From assembly GCF_051020985.1 (NCBI RefSeq), contig NC_134999.1, forward strand, positions 13,273,660-13,337,659: a stretch of 64,000 nt of DNA. The letters are read 5' to 3'. Below are positions 1 through 13,148 of the stretch, piece after piece. This DNA comes from Nomia melanderi (taxonomy: Eukaryota > Arthropoda > Insecta > Hymenoptera > Halictidae). The notes beneath the pieces were generated by a model that saw nothing but the letters and a program-made list of their open reading frames with translations, was not told the origin of the DNA and ran no database searches. Positions within the stretch are counted from its first letter, which is position 1, and the number at the start of each line of letters is the position of its first letter. Both the position numbers and the translations under genes were made by a program.

Positions 1-368
1 TTTACATAATCCCATTGTAATGTCGAGCGTCCACTTCTCTTTATCGCGTTCCTTTTTTCCCGTCTTCCTCGAAAAATTGCTCTCGTTTCTAGGATAATAA
101 CCCAAAACGCGTTTCCCTTCCAAACCCGCGTAACATTAATGTTCCAGTTGCGTTTCGCGCTTTCCAAATGAACGAGAGAAACTCCCACACCTAATTTACC
201 GTTCTAAGATCGCATCGTAGGATAAATACATTCGAATTTGAATTTATTCGATAGTGTTCTTTGTGTTATTAGTTTTGTGAAGCAGTGGAATGTTATGACA
301 ATAATTTACATTGATCAGAAGTTACTTTTCGTTTATTAGTTATGCACATTTACAATGTGGACCATTGA
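1..368. other. intergenic, nothing recognised
   Basis: AT-rich sequence with no reading frame above background, no repeat structure and no promoter motif that I can support. Confidence 0.6.
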
Positions 369-618
369 TCTTTTGCCTTAGAATATCGTGTTACACTCAC
401 GATGAAAATTATGAACAACGTTCAACAAATTTAAATTCATTTACTTTAATTAAATTCATATTAAATTAATTTAATACTGCTTTTCTATTATCAATCGTTA
501 ATCTTTGGAGCAAGCGTAGACATATATTAAAAGTACCAAATCCTTTGTTTACTTTTTTAATAAAATCATTTATGATAAAGTAGTTTTGTCAAATACAATT
601 TATAAGACAATGAATTAA
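369..618. repeat. degenerate TTAA-type MITE, family B
   Basis: This stretch resembles better copies at 45447-45697 and 59808-60058. It shares the left segment with a CGTGTtACACTC-like motif, the central block TTTTCTATTATCAATCgTTA followed by a CTTTGGAG..AAGCGTAGACA segment, and a right end running into TTAA at 615-618. Both termini have decayed (the CCCCTTGCC ends are hardly visible), so it is an old copy. It contains no coding sequence. Confidence 0.5.
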
Positions 619-2531
619 AGACCTGTCGAAAACCCTATTCCTTCACTACGATTCTTCATTTTCGTTGCAAACTAATATGAAGATTTGACTAAAGTGCCAT
701 TTCTATATTATATTATGGATTATAATAAGTGTCTCAGAATTATTTAACATTCTCACAGAACTTATAACAATAAAAAATCAAAGCCTAGCCATAGAAGCTA
801 CAATCCTTTCTTATCAGTTTATTATTCTTTATTTATTACATTCAATATTCTTGATTAGTTTATAACTAGTTGCACCTAACCTGCAAGCACATTAATAAAT
901 TTTTAAAGCAATGAAATAGGTATAGGATGTTCTTAGCCTCTAGATAATTATAGTTCTTAATTCTTGAGTAGTAGTTGAACTGGTCAATTCAAAATTGATG
1001 GCAATTAACGTCATATTAGAACGATAAAACACCTGGTCTACGATGATCGATTTTCTTTGAGACTGTAGTGGCGAACGGGTCAAATTCTTAAAATTAGAAC
1101 GTGCCTATACGTGCAACCGAAAGTATTTATGTTACTACCTAACGTTTCGCTGCGGTCGAGCGTGTAACAAAGTCTGTCGAGACATATTAAGAGTATTCGT
1201 TGTCTCAGGGGAACATAATTTCCTCATATGTGACTTTATTTCCTCAATAATGCGCAGCGCGCTAATTTCAAATGACACGCGACAAAAACGAGCTTGACAT
1301 TATAGAACTGCCAGGGAATTCACCATGACGTTCGAAACGTGCAATCTTCGTTCACGTGATTGAAACACGACATTCTACGATAATTGACGTCACTCTGATT
1401 TCAAAGCAGTCGTTTATCAGTTAATAAATGTAGAATGTAAGCCTGACTCGTTGCAACATAGTAGAATGTCGCATTCGACATGCTGTAGATCAGTGGTCAC
1501 GTTTGATTTAGTGTGAAATTTATTTGAAACTGGGAAATGTTTCAAATATCTTGTGTAAGTGTATACCGTGGAATTTTGTTGGCTACTGTTATGAACGCAT
1601 CATTGTAATTACGTACAAGTTACAGAATAGCAAGTGAACGAAATAGTTTAGGTTAATATTTCGACGATCGTGATTTTTCGGACATGTAAACTATTTGTTC
1701 AAGTATTAATATAACTATCATAGTTTCATATACTACAACATGTGTTAATATTAAAATAATATCAGTACATTTTGTTTTAACATTAGACAATTTTATTGGT
1801 CAGTGACAAAGTATTACGAATAAATATTTTGATCATGTATGAATTAATTATTTATTTTATTATTATATTATATTACATTATATTATAGATTAGATTATTA
1901 AATTATTATATTATACTAATTACAAAATAATGAATTAATCAATATCAAGAAAGTATCTCAAAACACAATAGAAATCAGGTTTGCGCCAATACTAGAATAT
2001 AATCGTTGACTAAGAGAAATAATTAGTGATGAAGTTAGCTGTCTTCGAAGTGTTGAAATTCATAGTTTATCACTGTCATGATAAATTTCGTCGAAACGGG
2101 ACGGTGTTACATGACACGCCGATTTTATAGTAACAGAGCACGAGAAACTCGGCAGGTGCAACTGGTGTGCAATCTACAACGGCTCACGATTGCCTTCCGG
2201 TTACATTTCACGAATTTCTTTCGATAACAGTCGAGGGCACACGTACGCGGGTAAAAAGCTGCATATCTAATAAACTGTATATCTAAAATATCCGCGAACG
2301 TTCGTGTCTGGCTTGATTTTTGTTAGAGTATCGCACGGAAACGGAAAAATAAAAATATTCAAGTATAAAGTCATTTCACTTCCCTTTTCTATTAACGGTA
2401 CGATCTTTCAAATCGTTTATATAACATTTTATTCCATTGAATTTATATCATTTCAATAAAGCAACAAAAAATAATCCAATCGTTAGACTTAAGCTTAATG
2501 TTTTATTTTTAATGACTTTTAACGTAATACA
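619..2531. other. intergenic AT-rich block
   Basis: No gene is recognisable on either strand. 1843-1921 is a low-complexity run of TTA/ATT repeats. A few CACGTG-like E-boxes (for example near 1350) are not enough to call a regulatory element. Confidence 0.5.
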
Positions 2532-2680
2532 TCACTAGGAAAAGTCATTCTTCATTTATCACTCGAGTACTGAACAATACCAACAAAATTGAATGAATTG
2601 GAATTGCCAAACACATCATCCAATTTTGTTGATTTTGTTCAATACTTGAGTGATAAATTAAGAATGACTTTTCCTAGTCA
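2532..2680. repeat. foldback element with about 60-nt arms
   Basis: The left arm begins CACTAGGAAAAGTCATTCTT and the right arm ends AAGAATGACTTTTCCTAGTC. The inverted match continues inwards through TTATCACTCgAGTAcTGAACAA and CAACAAAATTgaATGA with only a few mismatches, leaving a loop of about 30 nt. It is non-coding and behaves like a small foldback transposon or MITE; no target duplication was identified. Confidence 0.7.
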
Positions 2681-2685
2681 TATAA

Positions 2686-2716
2686 AAATACTAAAACTAA
2701 ATTAGTTTTAGTATTT
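2686..2716. repeat. perfect 31-nt palindrome
   Basis: AAATACTAAAACTAA at 2686-2700 is followed by one central A and then its exact reverse complement, TTAGTTTTAGTATTT. It lies six bases after the foldback element at 2532-2680. On transcription it would give a 15-bp hairpin with almost no loop; no T or A tract makes it an obvious terminator. Confidence 0.8.
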
Positions 2717-3693
2717 GCTTCTTTATTCGTTAAAACGTTCGTTATGTATTTTGAAAGTGAGGTATATAATTGTATAATATATTCGCGGTAGATTCCTGCG
2801 TATTTGTTTAACTCTACTGGACTTGTTTTTTCACTTATTACTCTTACGCAGTTTAACCGTACGTGGTCTTATTGGAACATAAAATTTCTATAAGCGACAA
2901 CTGTTACGGAGCGCAAATTCCATTTCCAATAACTAGACCGCGGATCTTGTGCATTTATGGTGCCAGCGAATGTGTAGAATGCAGTGGAATAAAGAGTTTC
3001 ATGGAACTCCATAAAACTTTGAATATGCTTATGACACAACAAAAATGTTCCCGGAGGAAATAAAATTTTGTTCGGTTTGACTTTGCTTCCGTAAATCACC
3101 GCTTAAATATCCAAGCTCGAAAAACTGTCCGCGATTTAATAACTGTTTACCATAAAAGCGAGAACACGAGTACTGTTCGTTTACAGCTCTGTTAAATAAC
3201 TTTTTTTACCGACTGTTTTTCATCGGGTGCCTTGTCATTACGTTTAACACCGAAAGAAAAACATTTATAATCCAGAAACAAGCTCGGATCTTAGAGTATT
3301 ATAAACGTTGAGCCACAAGATTAATCACCGATTAGAAAGTGGTTATAATATTCTAGAAGTAATTAAATTGATTTTTTCTTCTTAATCAATTTTAAGATTG
3401 CCGATATTAAGAATGTTTGGAAAACAAATACCAAAGTCGCTTCTCATATTTTTGATTGGTTAATGGTAATGATGGTATATAGATTGTATAATAATAATAT
3501 TAATATATTACTATAATAATACTCTTAACATAATCATAATAACGCATATCACATAACATGTGAAGTAAAAATACTTCAATACTGATATATGTATAGAAAA
3601 TAATAATTACCCAAGTAAATTATACTTCCTACTTTAACATCGTAAACGAATCAATGAACCTCAACTTCAACAACGATCTAGTTAATTACATTC
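2717..3693. other. intergenic, nothing recognised
   Basis: Open frames on both strands at about 2863-3099 overlap each other, resemble no family I know and have no splice context, so I do not call them. The remainder is AT-rich low-complexity sequence. Confidence 0.5.
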
Positions 3694-3928
3694 AACATTA
3701 TTTCTACCGAAGGTGTCAAAAGATACCTTTTTAAATTTTCACTTAAACTTATTTGCCAAATTTAGTCGTATATTCTGAATTGACCTTTCGACCTTTCCTG
3801 TAACAACTATAAAATTAACTATAGGAAATGTCCAGAATTCAATCGAGCAAAAATAATTAAACCAAGAAAATAATTTTAAATGAAAATTTCATAAGGTGTC
3901 TTCCTACACCTTCGGTAGAAATAATGTT
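3694..3928. mobile_element. 235-bp MITE
   Basis: The 23-nt terminal inverted repeats are perfect: AACATTATTTCTACCGAAGG continues to TGT on the left and is mirrored by ACACCTTCGGTAGAAATAAT..GTT on the right. Weaker inverted similarity extends about 25 nt further in (the GATACC/GGTGTC and AAATTTTCA segments). It is non-coding and short, so a non-autonomous DNA transposon. The superfamily is unclear because the flanking duplication is not obvious. Confidence 0.75.
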
Positions 3929-4642
3929 ATTAGTAATGTTACCGCCTACTTTATTCAATACTGTACTCTTTTCAAAACGTTAATTTTCATTTAATTGAAT
4001 CAATACTTTAATGTAATTAATTCTATAAAAATTTAATCAATTTGAGCGTACTATTCCTATTTCTTATCAGCAACACCTAAAAGCAAATATTGCAAGCGTA
4101 GCATTATTTTCAATGTCAACAATCCAGCGAACCACACTAATCGTTAAGCGTCATTAACAATCGGACGATTAAAACGAGAGATCACTTTCTTCGGCTACTT
4201 TCCAACGAGGAAGTTTAAACGTACGTGTTCCCGTGCTAATTGGATATGCAATTGCCGAACGAATTCATGCTGTGCAATCGTGAGATTGCACAAACCCTCT
4301 TTCCACTTGCGTGAAGGTTACGCGATTTTAGCGCCAGTTATCAGGCCAACTCAATCAGAACAGTTTAACGCGATACACCGACGTCGTTGAAAGATGCTCC
4401 GCCGATACTTCACGAAATTGCTTCAAGTTGCCCTCGAACTGCGCAAACATCAGCTATTAATTAGCGGAATCGTGGCGCGCAATCAAGCAGGAAAGGGGAA
4501 CCGCGAAAGCCGATCGTTGGTTCATATATTCCGCAATAACCCTATCGATATTCCCGTAACCCGTTCGAGGACCGTCGAACATTCGGTTCTTCCGCTGATG
4601 CGATCGGTCCGCGAAAATAATCCTTTCGGTCAGAAATGAAGA
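3929..4642. other. intergenic, mildly CpG-rich end
   Basis: 4150-4640 has more CpG than its surroundings and an 81-codon open frame (4394-4639, plus). That frame shows no domain, and its arginine-rich composition is what a translated CpG-rich stretch gives. Not called as a gene. Confidence 0.4.
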
Positions 4643-4911
4643 CTATTGGGAAAAACACATTTGTTTTCACAATATACGTTCACCGAGTTATTACTTTTAA
4701 CAGAAATAGATATTCTTTTGAAAAATACGATTTTAATTGTGAAAATAACGAAGTTTTGAAATTGAGGTTAATTCTTTAGGTCGTAAATAAAGGCTTTTAG
4801 GAAAAATATATTTGTTTTCGTAATATACGTTTACCGAGTTATTATTTTTAACAGAAATAGATATTTTTATGAAAAATACTGTTTTAATTGTGAAATCAAG
4901 GAATATTCATC
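4643..4911. repeat. two-copy tandem duplication, period about 151 bp
   Basis: A block starting at GGGAAAAAcAcATTTGTTTT near 4648 recurs near 4799. Shared segments in order are AATATACGTT.ACCGAGTTAT, TTTTAACAGAAATAGATATT, GAAAAATAC and TTTTAATTGTGAAA. Scattered substitutions show an old event. Nothing in it is coding. Confidence 0.75.
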
Positions 4912-7602
4912 ACTTTCTGAAGAAATATTAACGTGTTGATCGCCACGCCAATCTTGAGGGTTTTGTGTAATATTAATTATCTTTTTCTAATAAAAGCAAA
5001 TAGTATTAGAATTCATTATTAATGATGTGATATCATAGCTTCTAAGTTACACTATTATTTAGTTATTCTTTAAAATTATGACTGTTTTTCAAGTGAATTC
5101 AATACTATGAGAAACTTTTTATATTTAAGTGCAAATATAGTTGACGTTTCTAAAGAATTAAAAGGGTTAAGTACCTAATATGTGTAATTATACACTCTAT
5201 ATATTACTCCATAACTATCTCCCTCTTAAGAAGAAAGTATTATCAGATTTTTCGTATTAAAAAGAAGATTGAAGTTAAACGTTTTGAAAAAGTGGAATAT
5301 CAAGTGAAAAGAAGTGGATAGTTCCAACACTTGTTGCTCTTCGCGTTCTATGGAGCCTCAACCGCTACTGAAGTCGCTGTAAATATTCGAGCGGTCTATT
5401 GAAAAGATTCTCTTACCGATTCAATGATTCGAAAGTGATCTGCGATTTTAACAGTAGACAATTTTGACGTCGATAATTAATAATTCTATTATTGAGAAGA
5501 AAATTTTTAAAAATAGACATAGGTAAAATAAAAAAAAGGAAAATTTTCTATGGGTGGCTTATACTTTATCGAAACGTTTCAATAAAAAAAGTATTACATA
5601 GCATAGACACTGTTTTTTATCCTCCCAACGTTTTGAAATATTTGAAAATAAAATTTTTATTTGAAAAATAAAATGAAATATTCGTTTGAAATAGAATTCG
5701 AAAAGAGATTGAAATAGATTCAAACAACTGTTAGCGCGTATTCGTTCCCACGAGAAACGTCAACATTAATAAAAAAAAAGAACTTTTATACCTAGGAAGC
5801 GAAACTACTATTGCGTACATCAATAAAAAAGGATATTCCTATTCTATCTGTTAATTCGTTGTTCGAAAATACTGTATGTACTCTATATATTTGTATGCTT
5901 GACACGTGAAATAGCAATTAAAACAAAGTCCGTATTAAACACGTGTTTCGCATCGTGAGAATACCGGAATGTATAATAGGCAACTTCTACCATTGCTGGA
6001 CACTTTAGAGCATTCGGTACATTTCACTTAATGAAATTGATACAATTTTGCGGTAAGTACTAAGTAGAGTTTCCACCGGCATCTGCCTCATCCTTATTGC
6101 CTGCAGTGATTTCAAGGGATTGAGTCGACCAATTACATTCCATTAAGAGATTTTTAGATACCTCCAACGATCCTCTTAATCAACCAAAGCTTGTTGACCA
6201 TGAATTTCGAAGATGCCATTCAGGTTTACATTTAGAAAGTTAAAAATGAAGGTTTTAAGGTTAAAAAACTTCAATTAGAAAATTCAAAGTTTGAAGTTTA
6301 ACAATTTAAAGTTCAACGATTAAGCATTTCAAATTTAAATTCTAAAGTCTAAAACTGGAAGGTATGAAATCTAAAATTTTAGAATGTTAAGATTCAACGA
6401 TCAGTTGCCTAAGACATATAACTTCCATCAATTCTCATTTGAAAACATGTCCTTCTTACATATTATAGATGCAACTAACTAAAACAACAGTGAATAAAAT
6501 TAATGACATTGTGAACGTGACAAATATTTACACTTGAAGCACGTATTATTTAAATAAGTAAAATGTTCAAAACACAGTTAGCACAGACTAACAAAAACCA
6601 CTTCAATCAAGATACAAAGACTCAAAATATAAGTCGAATACAAAAATATGTTCCACAAGTATAAATTACACTCCACTCACAACCGATTCCTTATTGCCTC
6701 AAACAAATACTCAACGTTAACCTACACGACAAATTTCGTTCTCGATGTCACAACCGTCAAACCCGCACCTCTTGCCATCCGAATCTATACTGTAAAATTC
6801 TTTAAACGAACCGTTCCAGTGATCGCAGGAATCGTCGACGTATCGTCACCAGCCGAGAACCATTTTCCCGATTACCAACCGCAAAAAATGCGTCGGCCAG
6901 TTGCCCAATCGTTCAACGAAACGTCGTTCCCACTATTGTCGATACAAGATTCGTTCTTTCCGCGAATGTAACGATACCCACGACGTCAGAAACCACCGGA
7001 CACGTTCGGCAGAAACGAAGGAAGAAGACGAAAAAGAACAGGAACGAGATTTCAACACGATTTTCTGCCGGGCACACAGTCGCGCGACATTGTCCTCAAT
7101 TTGTAGCACGTAATTCGTTCCAAGAAACATCTTTTTCCTATTCCTGCATGCCCATCGGGACTCTGTCAGCGACGCTTTTATGGATTTCACGGCAAAAGCG
7201 TGGTGGTCGAATCGATTATCACCTGGAGGAACAATGTTGAGATCCGGCTAATGAGCAGCAACGATTATTTTTCAATGGTAGAACGATTTTCACGTTCGCC
7301 GGATGATAGACACGGTTAATTAACGAGCATCGCAGGTTTCCTTATTCACTGTCGCAGCAAGGCAATCTATAATTAGTCTCCTCATCGCCGAGTGCTGTAT
7401 GCAGGGGTAAGAAGTGCTATTATCGAGGTAAACAAGCTCTCGTCGGTGTTAATCTTGTTGAGAGAACATAATTACAACTTATAATAGCATATTATTACTG
7501 AATTGTGTTGCGATTAGTGGGGGACAATAATAATTACACGTCGGACGCTGTCTGTTTAGTTTTAATCTCTGTAATGAACACGGTACTCTGCCACCATGTC
7601 TT
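4912..7602. other. intergenic block
   Basis: There is no supported gene. 6230-6420 is a low-complexity stretch built from degenerate AAAGTTTAA/TTCAA words. 4929 and 5170 carry isolated TTAACGTGTTG and GGGTTAA ends like MITE termini found elsewhere in the window, but the two ends could not be paired. 6650-7190 is more CpG-rich and has overlapping open frames on both strands with no recognisable domain. Confidence 0.4.
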
Positions 7603-7791
7603 TTAACCCTTTATAATGACGAGTAAGACTCTTAGATGTTCTATTCAATTGAAGAAGAATCAACGTTACTCGCTGTACATAAATCGAAGTCAGAAATTAT
7701 TTTCTTATTGATACTATTTTCTTATTGATTTCTTCGCGTTCTCTCGAATTATCAATAACAAAATGAAGAAAGTCATACTGCAAGGGGTTGC
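7603..7791. mobile_element. TTAA-type MITE, probable
   Basis: It starts TTAACCCTTTATAATGAC and ends AGTCATACTGCAAGGGGTTG, which is an imperfect inverted match to the start. The last two bases of the right-hand TTAA have mutated. Termini and length fit the piggyBac-like MITEs elsewhere in the window. Confidence 0.5.
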
Positions 7792-10700
7792 CAGCTTTCA
7801 ATTTTCTCTTTTCGCATTATGTTCACTTCGTTCGTTTATAATAGCAAAAGCTTCCCATTGTGCATAATTTGTGTAAAAGATCACTCTGAACAATTCACAG
7901 AGACAGTACGAATTTTGCATTTTCTCTTCCGCCCCACAAATAGAAGAATCTATTCTTGACACATAGCCCAGCAGTCGCGCACAACACGCTATCCGCTTTA
8001 AGACTCAGTTTCACACCTTCGGAGTAAATTTTCACTGAGAAATGTTTCTCGTACAGTCTGCGAGGCCTCATAAACTTTCATCAACTTGCGTCTGTCTTAA
8101 ATTAGAAACCGATTTATCTGAAATCGATATGCGTCAGTCGTTCTACAAGAAATTATACATGAAACGTGCGAATTGAAATATCAACTGGAGCCCGTTTTCA
8201 AGGAAAAGACTGCGCTCGAATTTTGCCTGTTATTAAGGCACCTGTCTACTTTTTACCATTTCCAGTTATCGTCGCCGTAAACGCACTCGTGCACGATAAA
8301 TGCGTACAGTCGATTTTGCGTAAATACCGAGGCCTTCAAAAAAAAAAAAGAATTATGCACCCTGTTATCGCCACACGCTTGAATCTAATAACGGCTTCAG
8401 TTTGCGTTGGTCACGAGATAGATTACGCACGTGATCGGCATGGTTTCTCCGAACATGTTAATACAGACATCAACGCGAATTCTGGTTTACCAGTACAACG
8501 ATGAACGAACGAGGAACATCCAAGGTAGGAATTGTTATGAGAAATAATCCGTCATCGAAATCTGTTTGCGCCGTGCAGTTTACCATTGCGCAACCGAGCT
8601 TATAATCATAAATTTCGCGCTGACCACTTTCACGATCGATGACGTGTCCCCCATTCGTAGAACGTAGGATTTGTTGACGTAAAATTGGTCGTGCTGTGGC
8701 ATAAAAGAATCCACGTTACGGGATCGTGTTTTCTCACGATTCGTTGCGCGACAAAATGCCCAAGTATCATGTCATCCGTTCGTCTATTCCAGTTAACCCC
8801 TTGCCGTGCCATTTTACTCGCGCCACCTTTGTCTACCGAATAAATATTCCAGTAACAATGCCAATCCTGATTCGACAAATTATTCTGGGTAACGTTATCT
8901 GATCACTTTTCTTTGGGACCGTTATTCAGAGAAAGTGTTTTAGTTGCTTTTTGATATAAAACAGCTAGTAAAAAGCTTATTAATAGTCGTTCGGTGAATG
9001 ATTTGATTCTTATCACTTTATTTAGCGAACAACTATTAACACCAGAACTATCGATCATTTAATGATTGATATGTAATCCCTATAAAAATTGCAACGATAG
9101 ATTATTTTCAGTTTCTTCGGACTTCGTTGTAGCATTCGAGGAAAACTACTTTTGAAATCATTTCGAATATTCAATGCTTCTAAAGTATTAATCATTGCGA
9201 AACAAGGAAACCGAAACTCGTCATTCTGACTGGTACGGTAGTTTTTTTTAGTGTTAATAGGCTTTTAATAACTGTTTCATATCAGAAAACAACTAAATTA
9301 TTTTCTTTGAATAATGGCCTCAGAGAGAAGTGCTTACGTTATGGTATCCAGAATGATTTGTCGAATTAGGATATCAATTGTTATTGCTATCGAAATGTTT
9401 ATTAAGAAACTTTCACGCATCAATTATGAATCTTTCATAAATTGTTCGATATCTACCGGTAGATAACGTGCTAATAGTTTGAAACAACTCACTGGAATTT
9501 TCTGTTTATCATAAGTATACACTTACTTCGAAGGTAAAATGTTTACGATAACGAAATTGCTTTCTGCTTCGACTTGCACGTAATAAATAATATTAATGAA
9601 ATTTATTCACGATGAATCTCACTTGTCATTATACAACAAGGAGTTAACATTTTAACTTATATATTATCAAACTACATACCCTTCGAAGACTTCTATTCGA
9701 AACATTTTTCGTTAATATCTCCAATACACTTTGTAATTGGTCCAGGACAAACATGTAGTAAATTGTTTTACCAGTGTTCAAAACATTCGTGCTTAACTCT
9801 CAACGATAAACGTTATTAATACCTGATAATATGTAAACTTGTATCACTTTTAATCTGTTTCGACAAGTTCATTATAGAAAGTTCGACGGTTGTATAACGT
9901 TTCTGACTGTAAACTGTCTCATTACTAGCCCATTGATATTTATGCACTTATGTGGAACATAAACGTGAAAGTCACTTCGAAACGTGAGCTACTATTAAAT
10001 TTAATGTTTACTTTCGTGTTAAGCTGTCAAACCGATTGATACGAGAACTATATTTCTATTTCTCTTCTACATTCGAACAAAACGAAGACATTTTGTTTTA
10101 CACGAATAACCTCGCTTCACTCGTTACAGTTCATTGATTTAACTCTCATCGTTTTGATGTAACAAGCGATAAGCCGAGCAACAAACGAACGCTGCGTCAC
10201 AGAAATATTCGAACGCTAAACGAAGTTGAATATAATTTTCTACAAAACCCGAAATTATAGTCATTTCACGCAGAAAGTAGAAACGAGCTTCGCGTGAAGC
10301 ATATGTTGCATAAATGATTTGATCAAGGACGTTGAATTTCCGCAATGATAGCCGTATTATCGTGCGTGGATCAAAGAACTGAAAATTCACGGGCATAATG
10401 GACGGAGAAAGTATACAAGTAAGTCGTACGTGGCGTACACGCGCGTTTAGCTCGAACCCGTCCGCGGAAAGTCGATTATTATCTCCTGAATGCGGATAAT
10501 TAAGCGAGCTCTTTTTTGCGACACGACGGTTGCAGAAACGCACGCGCCGGAAATGAATTAACCCGAGGGAAATGCGTTGAGTGTTATTGAATGATTGATC
10601 TATAATTATTTCCTAAATTCGATTAATTGCCCCCGCGAGCAATCCCTACGTCCCGACAGCGATCGAACTTGCTTTAATTGTAAACTGTAATGAATTTTAA

Positions 10701-11049
10701 TGAGTTAGATTTCACTTTAAACGACGCAATTAAAACGGTTACGTAACTTACGAAATTATTCGATGTATTCGCTCCTCGAACAATTTTGATAATGTCTTCT
10801 TAGTACGAGCTACTGTCGCCGGTGCATCAGTTTCTCGGCCTGTTTAAATTTATTTAGAATACGGTTTCCTTTGGTAGATGTAAAATTAATTTTAATGATT
10901 ACTCTTCAAACATCGCCGTGTAAAGGTTTGCTTAATCAATAGTTGTGTTTGTACTTTGGTATTTAGACTTCAACAACGACCTTGCGGTGTTGCAAGTTGA
11001 ATTATAATACTCTAATAGCATGTACCGTAATGGTTGCTTCGTCTTTATG
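7792..11049. other. intergenic block
   Basis: The block is AT-rich with patches of higher CpG at 8600-8880 and 10380-10660. A 134-codon minus frame at 10139-10543 has no domain and lies in a CpG-rich patch. A lone TTAACCCCTTGCC end occurs at 8793-8805 without a partner. Nothing else is recognised. Confidence 0.4.
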
Positions 11050-11482
11050 TTAAACCTTTGCACTCGGAAGTCTTTCATTAGAAACATTTGACAGTTCCCG
11101 GTGAGATATAGATGACATTATTTGAAACGAACCAATGAGGAAACATAGTAAATTAAGAAACAAAGCTATTTTATGCAAACATTTCACATATCGATGCATT
11201 ATACAAAACTTAATGTTATATGTAACACTTCGTAATTTTTTTATATCGAATCTAATGGTGATTCTCAGTCACCACTTGATTTGACGCAGTAAAACTATCA
11301 AATTTGATATTTAATATTGAATTGTGTATAATGCATCGGTGTGTGAAATATTGGGATAAGAAAGCTTTGTTTCTCAATTTACTTGTGACTTTTCTGTGAG
11401 TTAATTTCAAGAAATATCGTCTTTGTCTAGATAGAAAATTTTAAATATTTCCAGTGAAATACTTCCGAATTTAAAGGGTTAA
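11050..11482. mobile_element. self-palindromic TTAA MITE, family A (433 bp)
   Basis: The left end is TTAAACCTTTGCACTCGGAA and the right end TTCCGAATTTAAAGGGTTAA. Beyond these ends the two halves mirror each other almost throughout: for example AAATTAAGAAACAAAGCT on the left against AGCTTTGTTTCTCAATTTAC on the right, and TCGATGCATTATACA against TGTATAATGCATCGG. The whole element therefore forms one long hairpin. It is non-coding. The TTAA ends and CCC-type termini suggest piggyBac-like mobilisation, which is inference. Confidence 0.75.
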
Positions 11483-13148
11483 CTGATCGATCTTTAGAAT
11501 TACGGATTTTTGTTTTCTATATTTTTATACAAATAATATCTTCAAAACTGTGAATTTCTGTTCCTCATATTTCTATATAAATAATATCTTTTTATATGAA
11601 TGTAACGTTTCACGCGAGCAACATTTAAAATTATATATATAATTTATATATATATATATATATATATATTAGTTATATTAATATATATGTACTTTTTTAT
11701 AGCAACGACATATATTATTTTATTAATTTCCTTATCAAATTGACATCGAAACAATTCACGGTTGTACTATTTGTATCGAATTAATGTTAAACAATTGTTT
11801 CGAAATTGATCCAAGCGTACAACTGTTTAATTAAATAATAATGAGTAAGCTTGTACTTGTGTCACAGGCATCTGCTTCTATTTAATAAATCACCATTAGA
11901 ACGTTCTTGATTTATCGAATATTAATTGCTTGCATTCGTTGATACTACACTGCGAACCGTGGAACAATAATTTAAGCAGTTGTAGCATTTCAGCCAGCAA
12001 AGAATGTTTAATTCGTTCACATGCCAATGTTTGATCAAATCACCTACAGAACTGTGACATCGAGAACGTATTCTTCTTTTTGTGCACTGTATTAAGCTGA
12101 TTACTAACCGGAAAAGAGTACTGAAAGTGAAAGTTTAAGGAGCTATCGATAATTGTAGTAAAATATCCATTGTATCTCTACGACCGAGCACACATTACAT
12201 TTCCAGATTATCGCCGTAACTAAGGCGTGACGGTACACGTGAAATGTACGGGTTGTTAAAATTCGCTTTTTTTTAAAGAATCTTATCTAATATCTAATAT
12301 CACTGATCTAATATCCAATATAACAGTAATAATAAAATATTAATCAACAGTAATAACTTCATTTCGAACACATGTTTTGCGTGTGATGTAATTAACCAGT
12401 TGTGACATGCGCCAATTATACCTACATAATAATTATATGATTACTGTCCCACGGATTTAAAGTGAAACGAAATTCATTCTCTAATCATTTAGGTGTCTCC
12501 TGTATCTATTACATTTGACAATACTGTTTTGTTTCTCTTTTAACAGTTATCTTCCCGTTCTGTTGCAATCAATTGAGTCTCATTAAAGCCACGAATCTTG
12601 GGATAAATCAGTGTTGCAATTTATCCGTGGAAAGATGACATAGATACACGGAGCAACGAATCGTGATTCTTATAAATTATTCACGAAGCTCAATTATAAC
12701 TAAATCGTAGATTTATTTTATTGATTAATTCACCGAAACTTGTTCGCTCTAATAAGAATTACATTAATAGTAAACAACGTGGTAGAACTCGTTTGATCGA
12801 TGATATCTTTTATCTCATCGAAGTTTCCTACATTTCTTTCTTTTTTTTTTGTCGAAGTCTTTGTACGACGACCCGTGTGTGGGAATTTTTTAAAAAGTGT
12901 TACGTGGAGACTCAGACAACTTCGAGATAAACGTCTGTCTTTCGCACGATGCGTCACTGACCGCTCTCCCACTGACCTTACTCGCGCACTATTATTGACA
13001 GCTTGTCACAATAACAGGAAACCTTGTTGAAAGTACAACTGAAGCTTTCACCACTTTCGATTTTCGATTTTAATTGTATATATTCGTAAGAATACGTGTT
13101 CAACACTTGTTAAAGTGTAATTTCAGAAGAAATTAAAAAGAAGTATAT
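11483..13148. other. intergenic block with an AT microsatellite
   Basis: 11631-11689 is mostly alternating TA. Short frames at 12721-13030 overlap on both strands and look like chance. No gene was recognised. Confidence 0.45.

Noticed and set aside
8793..8830. TTAACCCCTTGCC terminus of a family B MITE
   Set aside because: No partner end or family interior was found nearby, so it may be a chance match or a solo remnant.
10139..10543. 134-codon minus-strand open frame
   Set aside because: No domain, no splice or start context, and located in a CpG-rich patch where chance frames are long.
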